Of a stretch of 64,000 bases of DNA, positions 19,601 through 27,884 are shown piece by piece. Position numbers and translations under genes: made by a program. Position 1 is the stretch's first letter, and the number at the start of each line of letters is the position of its first letter. The DNA comes from Pseudomonas sp. ACN8 (GTDB taxonomy: Bacteria > Pseudomonadota > Gammaproteobacteria > Pseudomonadales > Pseudomonadaceae), in contig NZ_MRCS01000030.1 in assembly GCF_002303925.1 (NCBI RefSeq), forward strand, positions 1 to 64,000, read 5' to 3'. Under the pieces are notes generated by a model, which saw only the letters and a list, made by a program, of their open reading frames with translations, did not search any database and had not been told where the DNA came from.

Positions 19601-22600
19601 GCCGTTGGCATTCAGCACCAGGGTGCCGTAGGTGCCGGTGAAGGTGCCGGGGGTGATCGGGCCGCTGTTCTCCCCGACTGTTATCCGGTCAGCGCCTTGC
19701 CCGTCGTTGCTCAGTACGTTGCCGTTGAGGGTCAGCAGAGATTCCGAAGCAGTGCCATTGCTGTCGCCCACGGCGTTGGGCAGGTCATCGACGATGCTGA
19801 CGTCCAGTGAACCGGTCGCGGTGGTGCCGTTGTCATCGACCACGGTCACGGCGAACTGTTCAGGCAAGGTGTTGGCGCCGTTGGCAGTTGGATGGGCTTC
19901 ATTATCGACCAGCGTGTAGCTGTAACTCACCACGCCAGTCGCCGCGTTGAACCCGGTGATGGTCAGGGTACTGCCCAACGGCGTGGTGATCGATTGCGGG
20001 AAGCCGGCGGCCACGCCAGCGGTGACCACGGCGATGCCACCGACGGTCAGGGTGGTGACGCCGTCGAGGGCGGCGACGGTGAAGGTGCCGTTCTGGGTCA
20101 GCGCGGTGGCGTCCGGTGCGCTGCCGTCGCTGAGGTTTTTCTCGAAGACGGTCAACTCGCCGCCCCCGGCATTCAATCCGCCAATCGTGATCGGGTCATC
20201 GTTGTTGTGGATCTGCAGCACGAGGTTGGCGGTGCTGATGTCGCCATCGGAATCGGTGAGGGTGTAGGTGAAGGTTTCGGTGCCGTCGCCACCGCCGTGC
20301 AGGGCTTTGAAATCAGCATCGCTGGTGTTGAGGGTGTAGGTGTAGGTGCCATTGGCATTCAGCACCAGGGTGCCGTAGGTGCCGGTGAAGGTGCCGGGGG
20401 TGATCGGCCCACTGTTTTCCCCGACTGTTATCCGGTCAGCGCCCTGCCCGTCGTTGCTCAGTACGTTGCCGCTGAGGGTCAGCAAGGTTTCCGAAGCAGT
20501 GCCATTGCTGTCGCCCACAGCGTTAGGCAGGTCGTCGACGATGTTGACGTCCAGTGAACCGGTCGCGGTGGTGCCGTTGTCGTCGACCACGGTCACGGCG
20601 AACTGCTCAGGCAGGGTGTTGGCGCCGTTGGCGGTCGGGTGGGCTTCGTTGTCATTGAGGGTGTAGCTGTAGCTCACCACGCCAGTCGCCGCGTTGAACC
20701 CGGTGATGGTCAGGGTACTGCCCAACGGCGTGGTGATCGATTGCGGGAAGCCGGCGGCCACGCCAGCGGTGACCACGGCGATGCCTCCGACGGTCAAGGT
20801 GGTGACGCCGTCCAGCGCAGTGATGGTGAAGGTGCCGCTCTGGGTCAGCGCGGTGGCGTCCGGTGCGCTGCCGTCGCTGAGGTTTTTCTCGAAGACGGTC
20901 AACTCGCCGCCCCCGGCATTCAAACCGCCAATCGTGATCGAGTCATCGTTGTTGTGGATCTGCAGCACCAGGTTGGCGCTGCTGCTGTCACCGTCGGCAT
21001 CGGTGAGGGTGTAGCTGAAGGTTTCGGTGCCATTGCCACCGCCGTGCAGGGCTTTGAAATCAGCATCGCTGGTGTTCAGCGTGTAGGTGTAGGTGCCATT
21101 GGCATTCAGCACCAGGGTGCCGTAGGTGCCGGTGAAGGTGCCGGGGGTGATTGGGCCGCTGTTCTCCCCGAGCGGCACCCGGTCAGCGCCTTGCACGTCG
21201 TTGCTCAGTACGTTGCCGTTGAGGGTCAGCAGAGATTCCGAAGCAGTGCCATTGCTGTCGCCCACGGCGTTGGGCAGGTCATCGACGATGCTGACGTCCA
21301 GTGAACCGGTCGCGGTGGTGCCGTTGTCATCGACCACGGTCACGGCGAACTGTTCAGGCAAAGTGTTGGCGCCGTTGGCAGTTGGATGGGCTTCGTTGTC
21401 GTTGAGGGTGTAGCTGTAACTCACCACACCGGTCGCCGCGTTGAACCCGGTGATGGTCAGGGTACTGCCCAACGGGGTGGTGATCGATTGCGGGAAGCCG
21501 GCGGCCACGCCAGCGGTGACCACGGCGATGCCACCGACGGTCAGGGTGGTGACGCCGTCCAGCGCAGTGATGGTGAAGGTGCCGCTCTGGGTCAGCGCGG
21601 TGGCGTCCGGTGCGCTGCCGGCGCTGAGGTTTTTCTCGAAGACGGTCAACTCGCCGCCCCCGGCATTCAATCCGCCAATCGTAATCGGGTCATCGTTGTT
21701 GTGGATCTGCAGCACCAGGTTGGCGGTGCTGCTATCGCCGTCCGAATCGGTGAGGGTGTAGGTGAAGGTTTCGGTGCCGTCGCCACCGCCGTGCAGGGAT
21801 TTGAAATCGGCATCGCTGGTGTTCAGCGTGTAGGTGTAGGTGCCATTGGCATTCAGCACCAGGGTGCCGTAGGTGCCGGTGAAGGTGCCGGGGGTGATTG
21901 GGCCGCTGTTCTCCCCGAGCAGCACCCGGTCAGCGCCTTGCACGTCGTTGCTCAGCACGTTGCCGTTGAGGGTCAGCAGAGTTTCCGAAGCAGTGCCATT
22001 GCTGTCGCCCACAGCGTTGGGCAGGTCGTCGACGATGTTGACGTCCAGTGAACCGGTCGCGGTGGTGCCGTTGTCATCGACCACGGTCACGGCGAACTGC
22101 TCAGGCAGGGTGTTGGCGCCGTTGGCAGTTGGATGGGTTTCATTATCGACCAGCGTGTAGCTGTAACTCACCACGCCGGTCGCCGCGTTGAACCCGGTGA
22201 TGGTCAGGGTACTGCCCAACGGCGTGGTGATCGATTGCGGGAAGCCGGCGGCCACGCCAGCGGTGACCACGGCGATGCCGCCGACGGTCAGGGTGGTGAC
22301 GCCGTCGAGGGCGGCGACGGTGAAGGTACCGTTCTGGGTCAGCGCGGTGGCGTCCGGTGCGCTGCCGGCGCTGAGGTTTTTCTCGAAGACGGTCAACTCG
22401 CCGCCCCCGGCATTCAATCCGCCAATCGTAATCGGGTCATCGTTGTTGTGGATCTGCAGCACCAGGTTGGCGGTGCTGCTGTCGCCGTCCGCGTCTGTCA
22501 GCGTATAGGTGAAGGTTTCGGTGCCATTGCCACCGCCGTGCAGGGCTTTGAAATCAGCATCGCTGGTGTTCAGCGTGTAGGTGTAGGTGCCATTGGCATT

Positions 22601-23752
22601 CAGCACCAGGGTGCCGTAGGTGCCGGTAAAGGTACCAGGGGTGATCGGCCCGCTGTTCTCCCCGAGCGGCACCCGGTCAGCGCCTTGCACGTCGTTGCTC
22701 AGCACGTTGCCGTTGAGGGTCAGCAGAGATTCCGAAGCAGTGCCATTGTTGTCATCGACTGCTTGCGGCACGTCGTCGATGATGTTGATTGTCACTGTAC
22801 CGGTAGTGCTGTCGCCATTGCTGTCGCTGGCCACCACGGTGACGTGTTCGACAAGACTATTGGCACCCTCGCCTCTCACATGGGATTCGGCACGGTTGAG
22901 GGTGTAGCTGTAACTGACCACGCCCGTGGCCGGGTTGAAACCGGTGACGGTCAGCGTGCCGCCCAACGGGGAGGTGATCGACTGCGGGAAACCTGCCGCC
23001 ACACCGCCGCTGATCAAGTTGATCGCACCGATGCTGAGGCTGCTCAGCCCGTCGGGCGCATTGATGGTGAAGGTGCCGCTTCGCGTCAGCGAGCCTTCGC
23101 TCCTCGCCGAACCGTCGGCCAGGTTGGCCTCGTTGACGGTCCGCTCGCCGTTCTGCTGCGACAGGCCGTCGAAGGTCACCGGATTGTTCGGCACCGGCGG
23201 CACCACAGGGGCTTCGGCCGCAACAACGTCATTGTCCGGATTGGCGTTCAGGCGCTCTTCGGGTAGTTCGGGAATGCCATTGAACCCGTCAGTAGGGAAG
23301 CCGATCACCGGATCGACTCGTCCGCCCACTTCTTCGAGCATGACGAAACTATGGCCACTGCCCGCGATGCCACCCGGTACACCGGCCGTCGTGGTAGGCC
23401 CGGCAGCGGTGGCTTCAGCGGTTTGGGTCGGGTCGTCGCCCGCCGCAATGGCTTTTTGCAGCTGTTCGACATCGGTCAGTTGCGCTTCGCTCGGCGTCAG
23501 CGCTTCAGACGAGTTCACATGGGGAATCTGATTGGCGAGCAACTGCGGCGTCATCTGCATGCTGCTGCCGCGCCCGAGGGTCAGTTCCTGGCCATTTTGC
23601 AGATGCACCGCCACCGCGCCTTCAGCGCCGGTGCTCAGTTGGTCGCCGGCGAACAGCCGGTCCCCCTCGACCAATGCACGCCGGGTGCCGTCGCTCGCAA
23701 CCGCGAACACCTGACCGATGACCTTACTGACGATTCCGATGAGCGTTGCCAT
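13613..23752 (-). CDS. LapA/MapA-family giant RTX adhesin with LapG-type retention module
   Basis: The ATG at 23752 (MATLIGIVSKVIGQVFAVAS) has GGAGGAA seven bases upstream and matches the conserved LapA-family N-terminus; the product has 3379 residues. Residues 1-130 are the retention module that lodges in the outer-membrane exporter, with the cleavage motif TAAG at 115-118. From about residue 330 come six nearly identical 249-residue VCBS/T1SS-143-like repeats, then about four more diverged ones. A VWA domain (about 2570-2760) has the metal site DVSGS. About 13 RTX nonapeptides (GGLGNDILN type) bind calcium at about 3107-3264, and the last 100 residues carry the type I secretion signal. It should tether cells to surfaces and be released by a LapG protease under LapD control. 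Size, VWA domain and absence of adjacent lapD/lapG favour MapA over LapA; that choice is inference. Confidence 0.92.
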   Translation of the reverse strand: MATLIGIVSKVIGQVFAVASDGTRRALVEGDRLFAGDQLSTGAEGAVAVHLQNGQELTLGRGSSMQMTPQLLANQIPHVNSSEALTPSEAQLTDVEQLQKAIAAGDDPTQTAEATAAGPTTTAGVPGGIAGSGHSFVMLEEVGGRVDPVIGFPTDGFNGIPELPEERLNANPDNDVVAAEAPVVPPVPNNPVTFDGLSQQNGERTVNEANLADGSARSEGSLTRSGTFTINAPDGLSSLSIGAINLISGGVAAGFPQSITSPLGGTLTVTGFNPATGVVSYSYTLNRAESHVRGEGANSLVEHVTVVASDSNGDSTTGTVTINIIDDVPQAVDDNNGTASESLLTLNGNVLSNDVQGADRVPLGENSGPITPGTFTGTYGTLVLNANGTYTYTLNTSDADFKALHGGGNGTETFTYTLTDADGDSSTANLVLQIHNNDDPITIGGLNAGGGELTVFEKNLSAGSAPDATALTQNGTFTVAALDGVTTLTVGGIAVVTAGVAAGFPQSITTPLGSTLTITGFNAATGVVSYSYTLVDNETHPTANGANTLPEQFAVTVVDDNGTTATGSLDVNIVDDLPNAVGDSNGTASETLLTLNGNVLSNDVQGADRVLLGENSGPITPGTFTGTYGTLVLNANGTYTYTLNTSDADFKSLHGGGDGTETFTYTLTDSDGDSSTANLVLQIHNNDDPITIGGLNAGGGELTVFEKNLSAGSAPDATALTQSGTFTITALDGVTTLTVGGIAVVTAGVAAGFPQSITTPLGSTLTITGFNAATGVVSYSYTLNDNEAHPTANGANTLPEQFAVTVVDDNGTTATGSLDVSIVDDLPNAVGDSNGTASESLLTLNGNVLSNDVQGADRVPLGENSGPITPGTFTGTYGTLVLNANGTYTYTLNTSDADFKALHGGGNGTETFSYTLTDADGDSSSANLVLQIHNNDDSITIGGLNAGGGELTVFEKNLSDGSAPDATALTQSGTFTITALDGVTTLTVGGIAVVTAGVAAGFPQSITTPLGSTLTITGFNAATGVVSYSYTLNDNEAHPTANGANTLPEQFAVTVVDDNGTTATGSLDVNIVDDLPNAVGDSNGTASETLLTLSGNVLSNDGQGADRITVGENSGPITPGTFTGTYGTLVLNANGTYTYTLNTSDADFKALHGGGDGTETFTYTLTDSDGDISTANLVLQIHNNDDPITIGGLNAGGGELTVFEKNLSDGSAPDATALTQNGTFTVAALDGVTTLTVGGIAVVTAGVAAGFPQSITTPLGSTLTITGFNAATGVVSYSYTLVDNEAHPTANGANTLPEQFAVTVVDDNGTTATGSLDVSIVDDLPNAVGDSNGTASESLLTLNGNVLSNDGQGADRITVGENSGPITPGTFTGTYGTLVLNANGTYTYTLNTSDADFKALHGGGNGTETFTYTLTDADGDSSSASLVLQIHNNDNPVVLNGLNVYGGELTVYEKNLSDGSNPDTPDLTQSGTFTITALDGVTTLTVGGIAVVTAGVAAGFPQSITTPLGSTLTITGFNAVTGVVSYSYTLNDNEAHPTANGTNTLPEQFAVTVVDDNGTTATGSLDVNIVDDLPNAVGDSNPSTASETLLTLNGNVLSNDVQGADRVTLGENAGPITPGTFTGTYGTLVLNANGTYTYTLNTSDADFKALHGGGNGTETFTYTLTDADGDSSTANLVLQIHNNDASVVLNGLDVYGGELTVYEKNLSDGTHPDTPALTQSGTFTVTALDGLQTLTVGGITVVSGGVAAGFPQTAVTPLGSTLTITGYNPATGVISYSYTLNDNEVHSTGNGANSLTENINVVATDTDGDSDTGQINVKIVDDLPSANPDADSVQEGGTVNLSVLGNDVSGADGPAVAGAVVGVRAGSDTSTSAIGGLDDHIAGTYGYLTLDANGNAVYHSTPNAVSGPGAVDVFTYTVRDSDGDESTTTLTIDVYNSYLKAVSDNDVTVLEKALDLSQDGQDLVAGTVTGSDPTSTGETASGTLVGSVTNAVGAITYALVGSDVGVYGQIQLNANGTYTYTLTTPPSTMPHANDGPNVIYETFTYQATDSLGNIVTSTIVVNIVDDVPKAMNDSNVGTASETVPSLSGDVFGNDVIGADKVAIGPDAGPVTPGTFTGTYGTLVLNANGTYTYTLDPDNADFKNLHGGGSDTETFTYTLTDADGDISTANLVLNVYNNDDKVTLNGLDVYGGELTVYEKNLSDGTSPDTPALTQSGTFTVAALDGLQTLTVGGITVVSGGVTAGFPQTAVTPLGSTLTITGFSQGVISYSYTLNDNEAHPTANGTNNLIENINVVATDTDGDSDTGQINVKIVDDLPNAKPDSSSVVEGGTVNISVLGNDVSGADGPATVVGVRAGGNTLTSAIGGLGNQINGTYGYLTLDANGNAVYHSNQNSVGDPGATDTFTYTVRDSDGDESTATLTIDVANSAIKANPDSDVTVYEKALDLSQDGQDLAAGTVTGSDPGNTGETASGTLVGSVSGAGGALTYTLVGSATGSYGQILINPDGSYTYTLTSAPKTLPNANDGPNSLSESFTYKATDALGNSSTSTIVVNIVDDVPKAVATDRSVAAVEIDSNLLIVLDVSGSMADPSGVSNLSRLSLAKQAISALLDKYDDLGDVKVQLVTFSSSATDMTSVWVDVATAKTLLAGLVANGGTNYDAAVVTMQTAFNTSGKLTGAQNVGYFFSDGKPTTGQEIGTADETALKAFLDANSIKNYAIGLGSGVSNANLDPLAYDGNSHTDTNAVVVTDLNQLNSVLSGTVVGAPVTGSLLGEGGAFGADGGFIKSIVVDGTTYTYDPKALSGQGSLTPSGGTNHGTFNTVNNTLSIATNNSGTLVINLDTGDYSYTSQKTTSVLITENIGFTVSDNDGDLTSSTLTVKVIPNAPPVAVDDHVITNVLSSNIVVPAELLLVNDTDPNGDQLSATPTSFNTGWVVKGGDFTGTGAIDFAGENNNPANQSLANVRNAFVANATTMTALLVISGYLGAANNSNGNNEDFITVKLNQGETLNLNHNLDAGHITMEYSLNGGAFVSIADGDTITAGADGTYQIHVTNIANTSGGNKNSAENYELTMTVNYAGAHEVTTDYHGTYTANDNHGGSDSANLTISYQDGHTLTGTSGDDVLVAGTGNNFINAGDGNDVLTAGSGNNELHGDAGNDLLFSGQGSDIVDGGTGIDTASYAHATAGVTVDLSLLGGQNTLGAGTDTLAGIENLTGSNFNDTLTGDNTNNVINGGLGNDILNGGGGDDLLIGGLGNNTLTGGAGADTFQWLKGNSGHDVIIDFTPGTDKLDLSQLLQGENGTTASLDDYLHFTVTGSGPSTVTSIDVSAMAGAAPNQTIDLAGVDLASHYGVTPGAGGVIAGGYDTATIINGMLNDHSLKVDTV
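18250..22750 (-). repeat. Six near-identical 747-base repeats in the adhesin gene
   Basis: Equivalent positions recur at 19632, 20379, 21126, 21873 and 22620, exactly 747 bases (249 codons) apart. The copy nearest 18882 is 750 bases from its neighbour because of one extra codon (SNPSTASE instead of SNGTASE). Each unit holds SNGTASESLLTLNGNVLSND, GTYGTLVLNANGTYTYTLN and GFPQSITTPLGSTLTITGFN. Adjacent units differ at few bases. This is prone to copy-number change and to assembly error. Confidence 0.92.
23399..23410 (-). other. Codons of the TAAG retention-module cleavage motif
   Basis: The four codons for Thr115-Ala-Ala-Gly118 sit in the linker after the N-terminal retention fold (context ATAAGPTTTAG). 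In LapA of P. fluorescens the periplasmic protease LapG cuts at a TAAG motif at nearly the same distance from the N-terminus, releasing the adhesin. Confidence 0.8.
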
Positions 23753-24340
23753 GTGCACTTCCTCCGCCGCCAACCGCTGTCGGCACCTTGATTGTGCGAA
23801 GAACGTGCTCATGGCTCGAGCGGGTTGCCTGGCGGATCGTGTTCCGGGTGCCGGCTTACTTGAGTAAGCCGTGGACCCGGAACACGATCTCGCCCAGCCA
23901 GTCGCTCACGGCGCTGTTTACGATTTCGGAAAATCCCTCTGCAATCAATGGCATCGGATCCCTGTTCGCAACAACCTTGCCTGTGAGCGATGCGTAACGA
24001 TCTCGAAGCACTAAAGTGACAAAAAACCGTCGCCATCAGATCGCTCGCATCCCTCCCCTCCAGCACCTCTCCGCTCTATTTCGATAAGTGGATTGGAACT
24101 TTCCTCAAACCCCGATGAGCGCCAGAGAGCTCATAAAACAAGGGGTTTCGACTTGAACAATGTGCTGGATTTTGTAGAGCGCATAAGTTTTTTTTTGCAT
24201 AGTCGTTATGAAAAAAATTTCTTAGCTACGCTCCAGAATGTTCTTAGCTCTTTTGTTAAAGATGTGAAACAACTTTACCTATAATTGTCGTCAATAAATT
24301 GGCGACCGATAAGCACCATCAGGAATCAGGGAGATGCACC
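23753..24340. promoter_or_regulatory. 588-base divergent regulatory region between adhesin and exporter operon
   Basis: This gap serves both the adhesin gene (leftward) and the lapEBC-like operon (rightward). It holds the long palindrome at 23831-23893. It also has an AT-rich stretch at about 24180-24300 with A and T runs. On the exporter side a perfect TATAAT at 24280-24285 lies 56 bases before the ATG; the only -35-like hexamer (TTGTTA at 24253) is too far away (21 bases), so a full sigma-70 promoter is not certain. No protein-coding frame in the gap is convincing. Confidence 0.55.
23831..23893. repeat. Long nested palindrome upstream of the adhesin
   Basis: Arms GATCGTGTTCCGGGT (23835-23849) and ACCCGGAACACGATC (23875-23889) are perfect 15-base inverses. 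Inside them GGCTTACT (23853-23860) and AGTAAGCC (23863-23870) form a second stem around a TG loop. The outer arms extend imperfectly (CTGGCG/CGCCAG). The centre is about 110 bases upstream of the adhesin ATG, so it would lie in the 5' leader or just upstream. No T-run follows on either strand. Confidence 0.8.
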
Positions 24341-25699
24341 ATGCGCCTATTAACCCCCCTCTGCAGCGCGGTTCTTTTGGCCATGGCCTGCTCGTACCAG
24401 GCCCAGGCCATGACGCTGACCGAGGCAATCCAGAGCACCATCGCGACGCACCCGGAGCTGGCATCACGGGTGGACAGCCGTCTGTCGGCTGACGAGGACG
24501 TGAAGGTCGCCAAAGGGGGCTTTTATCCATCGGTTGATCTGAACGCCGCCTACGGGCGCGGGTACAGTGACAACACCAATACCCGGGCGTTCGGCAATCA
24601 CCATACCGAAATCCTCAACTACACCCAGTCGGAGCTGCGCCTGCGGCAAATGCTCTTCGACGGGTTCAACACTTCCAATGAAGTCGCACGCACCAAAGGC
24701 GTGGTCAACTCGCGCGCCTATTACGCTCAGGGCACGGCTCAGGACCTGGCCCTGCGCACCACCGAGGTTTACCTCGAAGTCCTCAAGCGCCGCGAACTGG
24801 TGACACTGGCCAAGAACAACCTGCAAGCGCACTTGCGGGTCAACGACCAGATCGGCCTGCGCACCCAGCGCGGCGTGGGCAGCAACGCCGATGCCGACCA
24901 GTCCAGCGCTCGCCGGGCACTGGCGGAAAACAACCTCGACACCGCCGAAGTCGATCTGGCCGATGCCGAGTCGAACTTCTATGCCGTTGTGGGGCGCATG
25001 CCCGATGAGCTCGAAACCCCGCCGTCGATTCGCGGCGAAGTCCCTACCTCCCTGCCAGAAGCCCAGCAGAGCATGGTGGAAAACAACCCTTACCTGAAAT
25101 CCGCCCAGGCCGACGTGCAATCGTCCGAAAGCCAGTACGAAGTCGCCAAGTCGCCGTTCTACCCACGCTTCGATGCCGAGGCGGCGGTGGGCGCGAACAA
25201 CAACCTGCAGGGTGACGAAGGCCACGACAACGAATGGCGGGTCGGCGTGATAATGAACTACAACCTGTTCCGCGGCGGCAGCGACAAGGCGCGCCTGGCC
25301 TCCGACTCGCACAAGATCAACCAGGCCATGGACATCCGCAACAATGCCCTGCGCCAGCTCAACGAGAACATTCACCTGGCCTGGAACGCCATGGTCAATG
25401 CCAAGAAACAAACCCCGACCGCCCGTGAATACGCCGACACCAGCAAGCGCGTGCGCATCGCCTACCAGGATCAGTTCGGCCTCGGCCAACGGACCCTGCT
25501 TGACCTGCTCGACAGTGAAAACGAGCTCTACAACGCCAACCGTCGCTACACCGAAGTGCGCTACACCGAGGAGTTCTCGATGTACCGCATCCTGGCGAAC
25601 ATGGGCCAGTTGCTGAGCAAGCAACGGGTCGTACTGCCCGCCGATGCTATCGCCCAGACCGAAGTGAAAAACGAAGCTCGACTACCTGAAATGAAGTAG
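24341..25699 (+). CDS. TolC-family outer-membrane channel of the adhesin exporter (LapE-like)
   Basis: The ATG at 24341 has AGGGAG eight bases upstream and opens a signal peptide (MRLLTPLCSAVLLAMACSYQAQA). The 452-residue product has the two outer-membrane-efflux repeats of TolC proteins. These are visible as MTLTEAIQSTIATHPEL near the start, FYPSVDLNAAYGRG and FYPRFDAEAAVGANN for the strands, and long heptad-like helices between (SARRALAENNLDTAEVDLADAE). In LapA-type systems the adhesin itself stays plugged in this pore through its retention module. It is the first gene of a three-gene operon; the ABC gene starts 17 bases after its stop. The divergent 3379-residue adhesin is the obvious substrate. 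Confidence 0.93.
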   Translation: MRLLTPLCSAVLLAMACSYQAQAMTLTEAIQSTIATHPELASRVDSRLSADEDVKVAKGGFYPSVDLNAAYGRGYSDNTNTRAFGNHHTEILNYTQSELRLRQMLFDGFNTSNEVARTKGVVNSRAYYAQGTAQDLALRTTEVYLEVLKRRELVTLAKNNLQAHLRVNDQIGLRTQRGVGSNADADQSSARRALAENNLDTAEVDLADAESNFYAVVGRMPDELETPPSIRGEVPTSLPEAQQSMVENNPYLKSAQADVQSSESQYEVAKSPFYPRFDAEAAVGANNNLQGDEGHDNEWRVGVIMNYNLFRGGSDKARLASDSHKINQAMDIRNNALRQLNENIHLAWNAMVNAKKQTPTAREYADTSKRVRIAYQDQFGLGQRTLLDLLDSENELYNANRRYTEVRYTEEFSMYRILANMGQLLSKQRVVLPADAIAQTEVKNEARLPEMK

Positions 25700-25715
25700 T
25701 GCCCGGGAGGGTTCA

Positions 25716-27875
25716 ATGACCAGCATGGAACCCGGCAACACCGGTGTCGATCCGCGCCTGAGCTTCGATGACCCGCTTCTGGACGGTCTGTTGATCCTCT
25801 GCAAACTCCACGGCGCGACGGTCAGTCGCGCCAGCCTCAGTGCCGGGCTGCCCATGGCACACCAACGCCTGAGCCTGGACCTGCTGCCCCGTGCAGCGGC
25901 CCGGGCCGGTTTGCAGGCACGCTTGCTGCGCCGTGACCTCAAAGATATCTCCGCGCTCAACTTGCCCGTATTGCTGTTGCTTAACAACGGCCGCACGGCC
26001 GTCCTGCGCCGTTATGGCGAGGACGGCAAGGTGCTGATCCTGCCCTGCGAAGCCGACGGCGGCGAACAATGGCTCAGCCCCGAGGAGCTGGCCGGACACT
26101 ACAGTGGCCAGGCGTTGTTTGCGCGGCCACGCCACGAACTCGAAGACTTGCGCTCGCCCCTGGTGCCTCGGGTCCATGCCTGGTTCCGCGACACGCTGAA
26201 GCTGTCGAAATGGCTCTACAGCGATGCGATCCTGGCGAGTTTCCTGATCAACCTGTTGGGCCTGATGGTGCCGTTGTTCGTGATGCAAACCTATGATCGC
26301 GTGGTGCCGAACCAGGCCACTTCGACCTTGTGGGTGCTGGCGATCGGCTTGCTGATCGGCACCGCCTTCGAACTGGTGCTGCGGGTCGTGCGCGCGCACT
26401 TGCTCGATACCGCCGGCAAGAAAACCGATGTGATCCTGTCGGCCACCCTGTTCGAGCGCATCACCGGCATGGCGATGAAAGCGCGACCGGCGACCATCGG
26501 TGGTTTCGCCCAAAGCATTCATGACTTCCAGGGCCTGCGGGAATTTCTCACCGCCGTAACCCTCACCAGCCTGATCGACCTGCCCTTCTGCCTGCTGATG
26601 CTGCTGGTGATCGGGCTGCTCGGTGGCTGGCTGGTGGTGATCCCGATACTGGCGTTTCCCGTCACCATCATCTTCGCCATGGTGATCCAGGTGCGCCTGC
26701 GCGATACCGTGCAGAAAAGCCTCAGCCTCGGCGCCGAACGCCAGGCGCTGTTAATCGAAACCCTCAGCGGCCTGGAAACCCTCAAGGCCTGCAGCGCTGA
26801 AAGCGAACGCCAGCACAAATGGGAAAGCACCCACGGCGCCCTCACCCGCCTCGACAGCCACGCGCGCAACCTCTCGGCCCTGGCCACCAACGGCACGCTG
26901 TTCATCCAGCAACTGTCCGGCATGGCCACCATCGTCGCCGGGGTCTACAGCATCATCGCCGGCAACCTCAGCGTCGGTGCCCTGGTGGCCAGCTACATGC
27001 TCGGCAGCCGGGTACTGGCGCCACTGGGGCAGATCGCCGGCCTGATCACCCGCTACCAGCAAGCGCAACTGACCATGAAAAGTACCGACGCGCTGATGGG
27101 CCTGCCCCAGGAACGCGACGTCAAACAGCGGCCGCTGGAGCGCACCCAACTGCAAGGCGCGCTGGATGTCGTCGGCGTGACCTTCCACTACAACGGTCAG
27201 AATTCTCCTGCCCTGGCCAATGTCAGCTTCAGTGTGAAACCCGGCGAGCGCATCGGAATCATCGGCCGCAGCGGCTCGGGCAAAAGCACCCTGGCGCGAC
27301 TGGTGATGGGCTTCTACGAACCGGATGAAGGCCAGCTGCTGCTCGATGGCCTGGACCTGCGGCAACTGGACGTCGCCGACCTGCGCCATCAAATCGGTTA
27401 CGTCGCCCACGACCTGCCGCTTCTGGCCGGCAGCCTGCGCGACAACCTGACCCTCGGCGCGCGCTACATCAGCGACTCACGCATGCTCGAAGTGGCGGAA
27501 ATGACCGGCGTGACCGAACTGGCCCGGCAACACCCGCAAGGCTTCGACCGGCCCGTGGGCGAACGCGGGCAACTGCTGTCCGGCGGCCAGCGCCAGGCCG
27601 TATTGATGGCCCGGGCGATGTTGCTCGACCCGCCCATCATGCTGCTCGACGAGCCCACCAGCGCTATGGACAACAGCAGCGAAGACATCCTTCGGCAAAA
27701 ACTTCACGGCTGGGTCCAGGGCAAAACCATCCTGCTGGTGACCCACCGAACCTCGATGCTAAGCCTGGTGGATCGGCTGGTGGTGCTGGACAACGGACGG
27801 ATCGTCGCCGACGGTCCGAAGGAAGCGGTCATCGATGCACTGCGCAAGGGCCGTGTCGGCTCTGCGGCCGTCTAG
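25716..27875 (+). CDS. Type I secretion permease/ATPase (LapB-like)
   Basis: GGAGG lies eight bases before the ATG. The 719-residue protein has three parts. Residues of about 15-145 are a C39-peptidase-like domain (LLILCKLHGATVSRASLSAG) in which the catalytic Cys is not apparent, as in other RTX exporters. Residues of about 165-460 are the ABC transmembrane domain. From about 480 comes the nucleotide-binding domain with Walker A GRSGSGKST (about 517), signature LLSGGQRQ (about 620) and Walker B MLLLDEPTSAMD. It powers one-step export of the giant adhesin across both membranes with the TolC and HlyD partners on either side. The HlyD-type gene starts nine bases after its stop, so translation is probably coupled. 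Confidence 0.94.
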   Translation: MTSMEPGNTGVDPRLSFDDPLLDGLLILCKLHGATVSRASLSAGLPMAHQRLSLDLLPRAAARAGLQARLLRRDLKDISALNLPVLLLLNNGRTAVLRRYGEDGKVLILPCEADGGEQWLSPEELAGHYSGQALFARPRHELEDLRSPLVPRVHAWFRDTLKLSKWLYSDAILASFLINLLGLMVPLFVMQTYDRVVPNQATSTLWVLAIGLLIGTAFELVLRVVRAHLLDTAGKKTDVILSATLFERITGMAMKARPATIGGFAQSIHDFQGLREFLTAVTLTSLIDLPFCLLMLLVIGLLGGWLVVIPILAFPVTIIFAMVIQVRLRDTVQKSLSLGAERQALLIETLSGLETLKACSAESERQHKWESTHGALTRLDSHARNLSALATNGTLFIQQLSGMATIVAGVYSIIAGNLSVGALVASYMLGSRVLAPLGQIAGLITRYQQAQLTMKSTDALMGLPQERDVKQRPLERTQLQGALDVVGVTFHYNGQNSPALANVSFSVKPGERIGIIGRSGSGKSTLARLVMGFYEPDEGQLLLDGLDLRQLDVADLRHQIGYVAHDLPLLAGSLRDNLTLGARYISDSRMLEVAEMTGVTELARQHPQGFDRPVGERGQLLSGGQRQAVLMARAMLLDPPIMLLDEPTSAMDNSSEDILRQKLHGWVQGKTILLVTHRTSMLSLVDRLVVLDNGRIVADGPKEAVIDALRKGRVGSAAV

Positions 27876-27884
27876 GAGTCGCCC

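Noticed and set aside
18250..22750. Regular repeats as a possible CRISPR array
   Set aside because: Units are 747 bases, in frame and protein coding, without short repeats or unique spacers.
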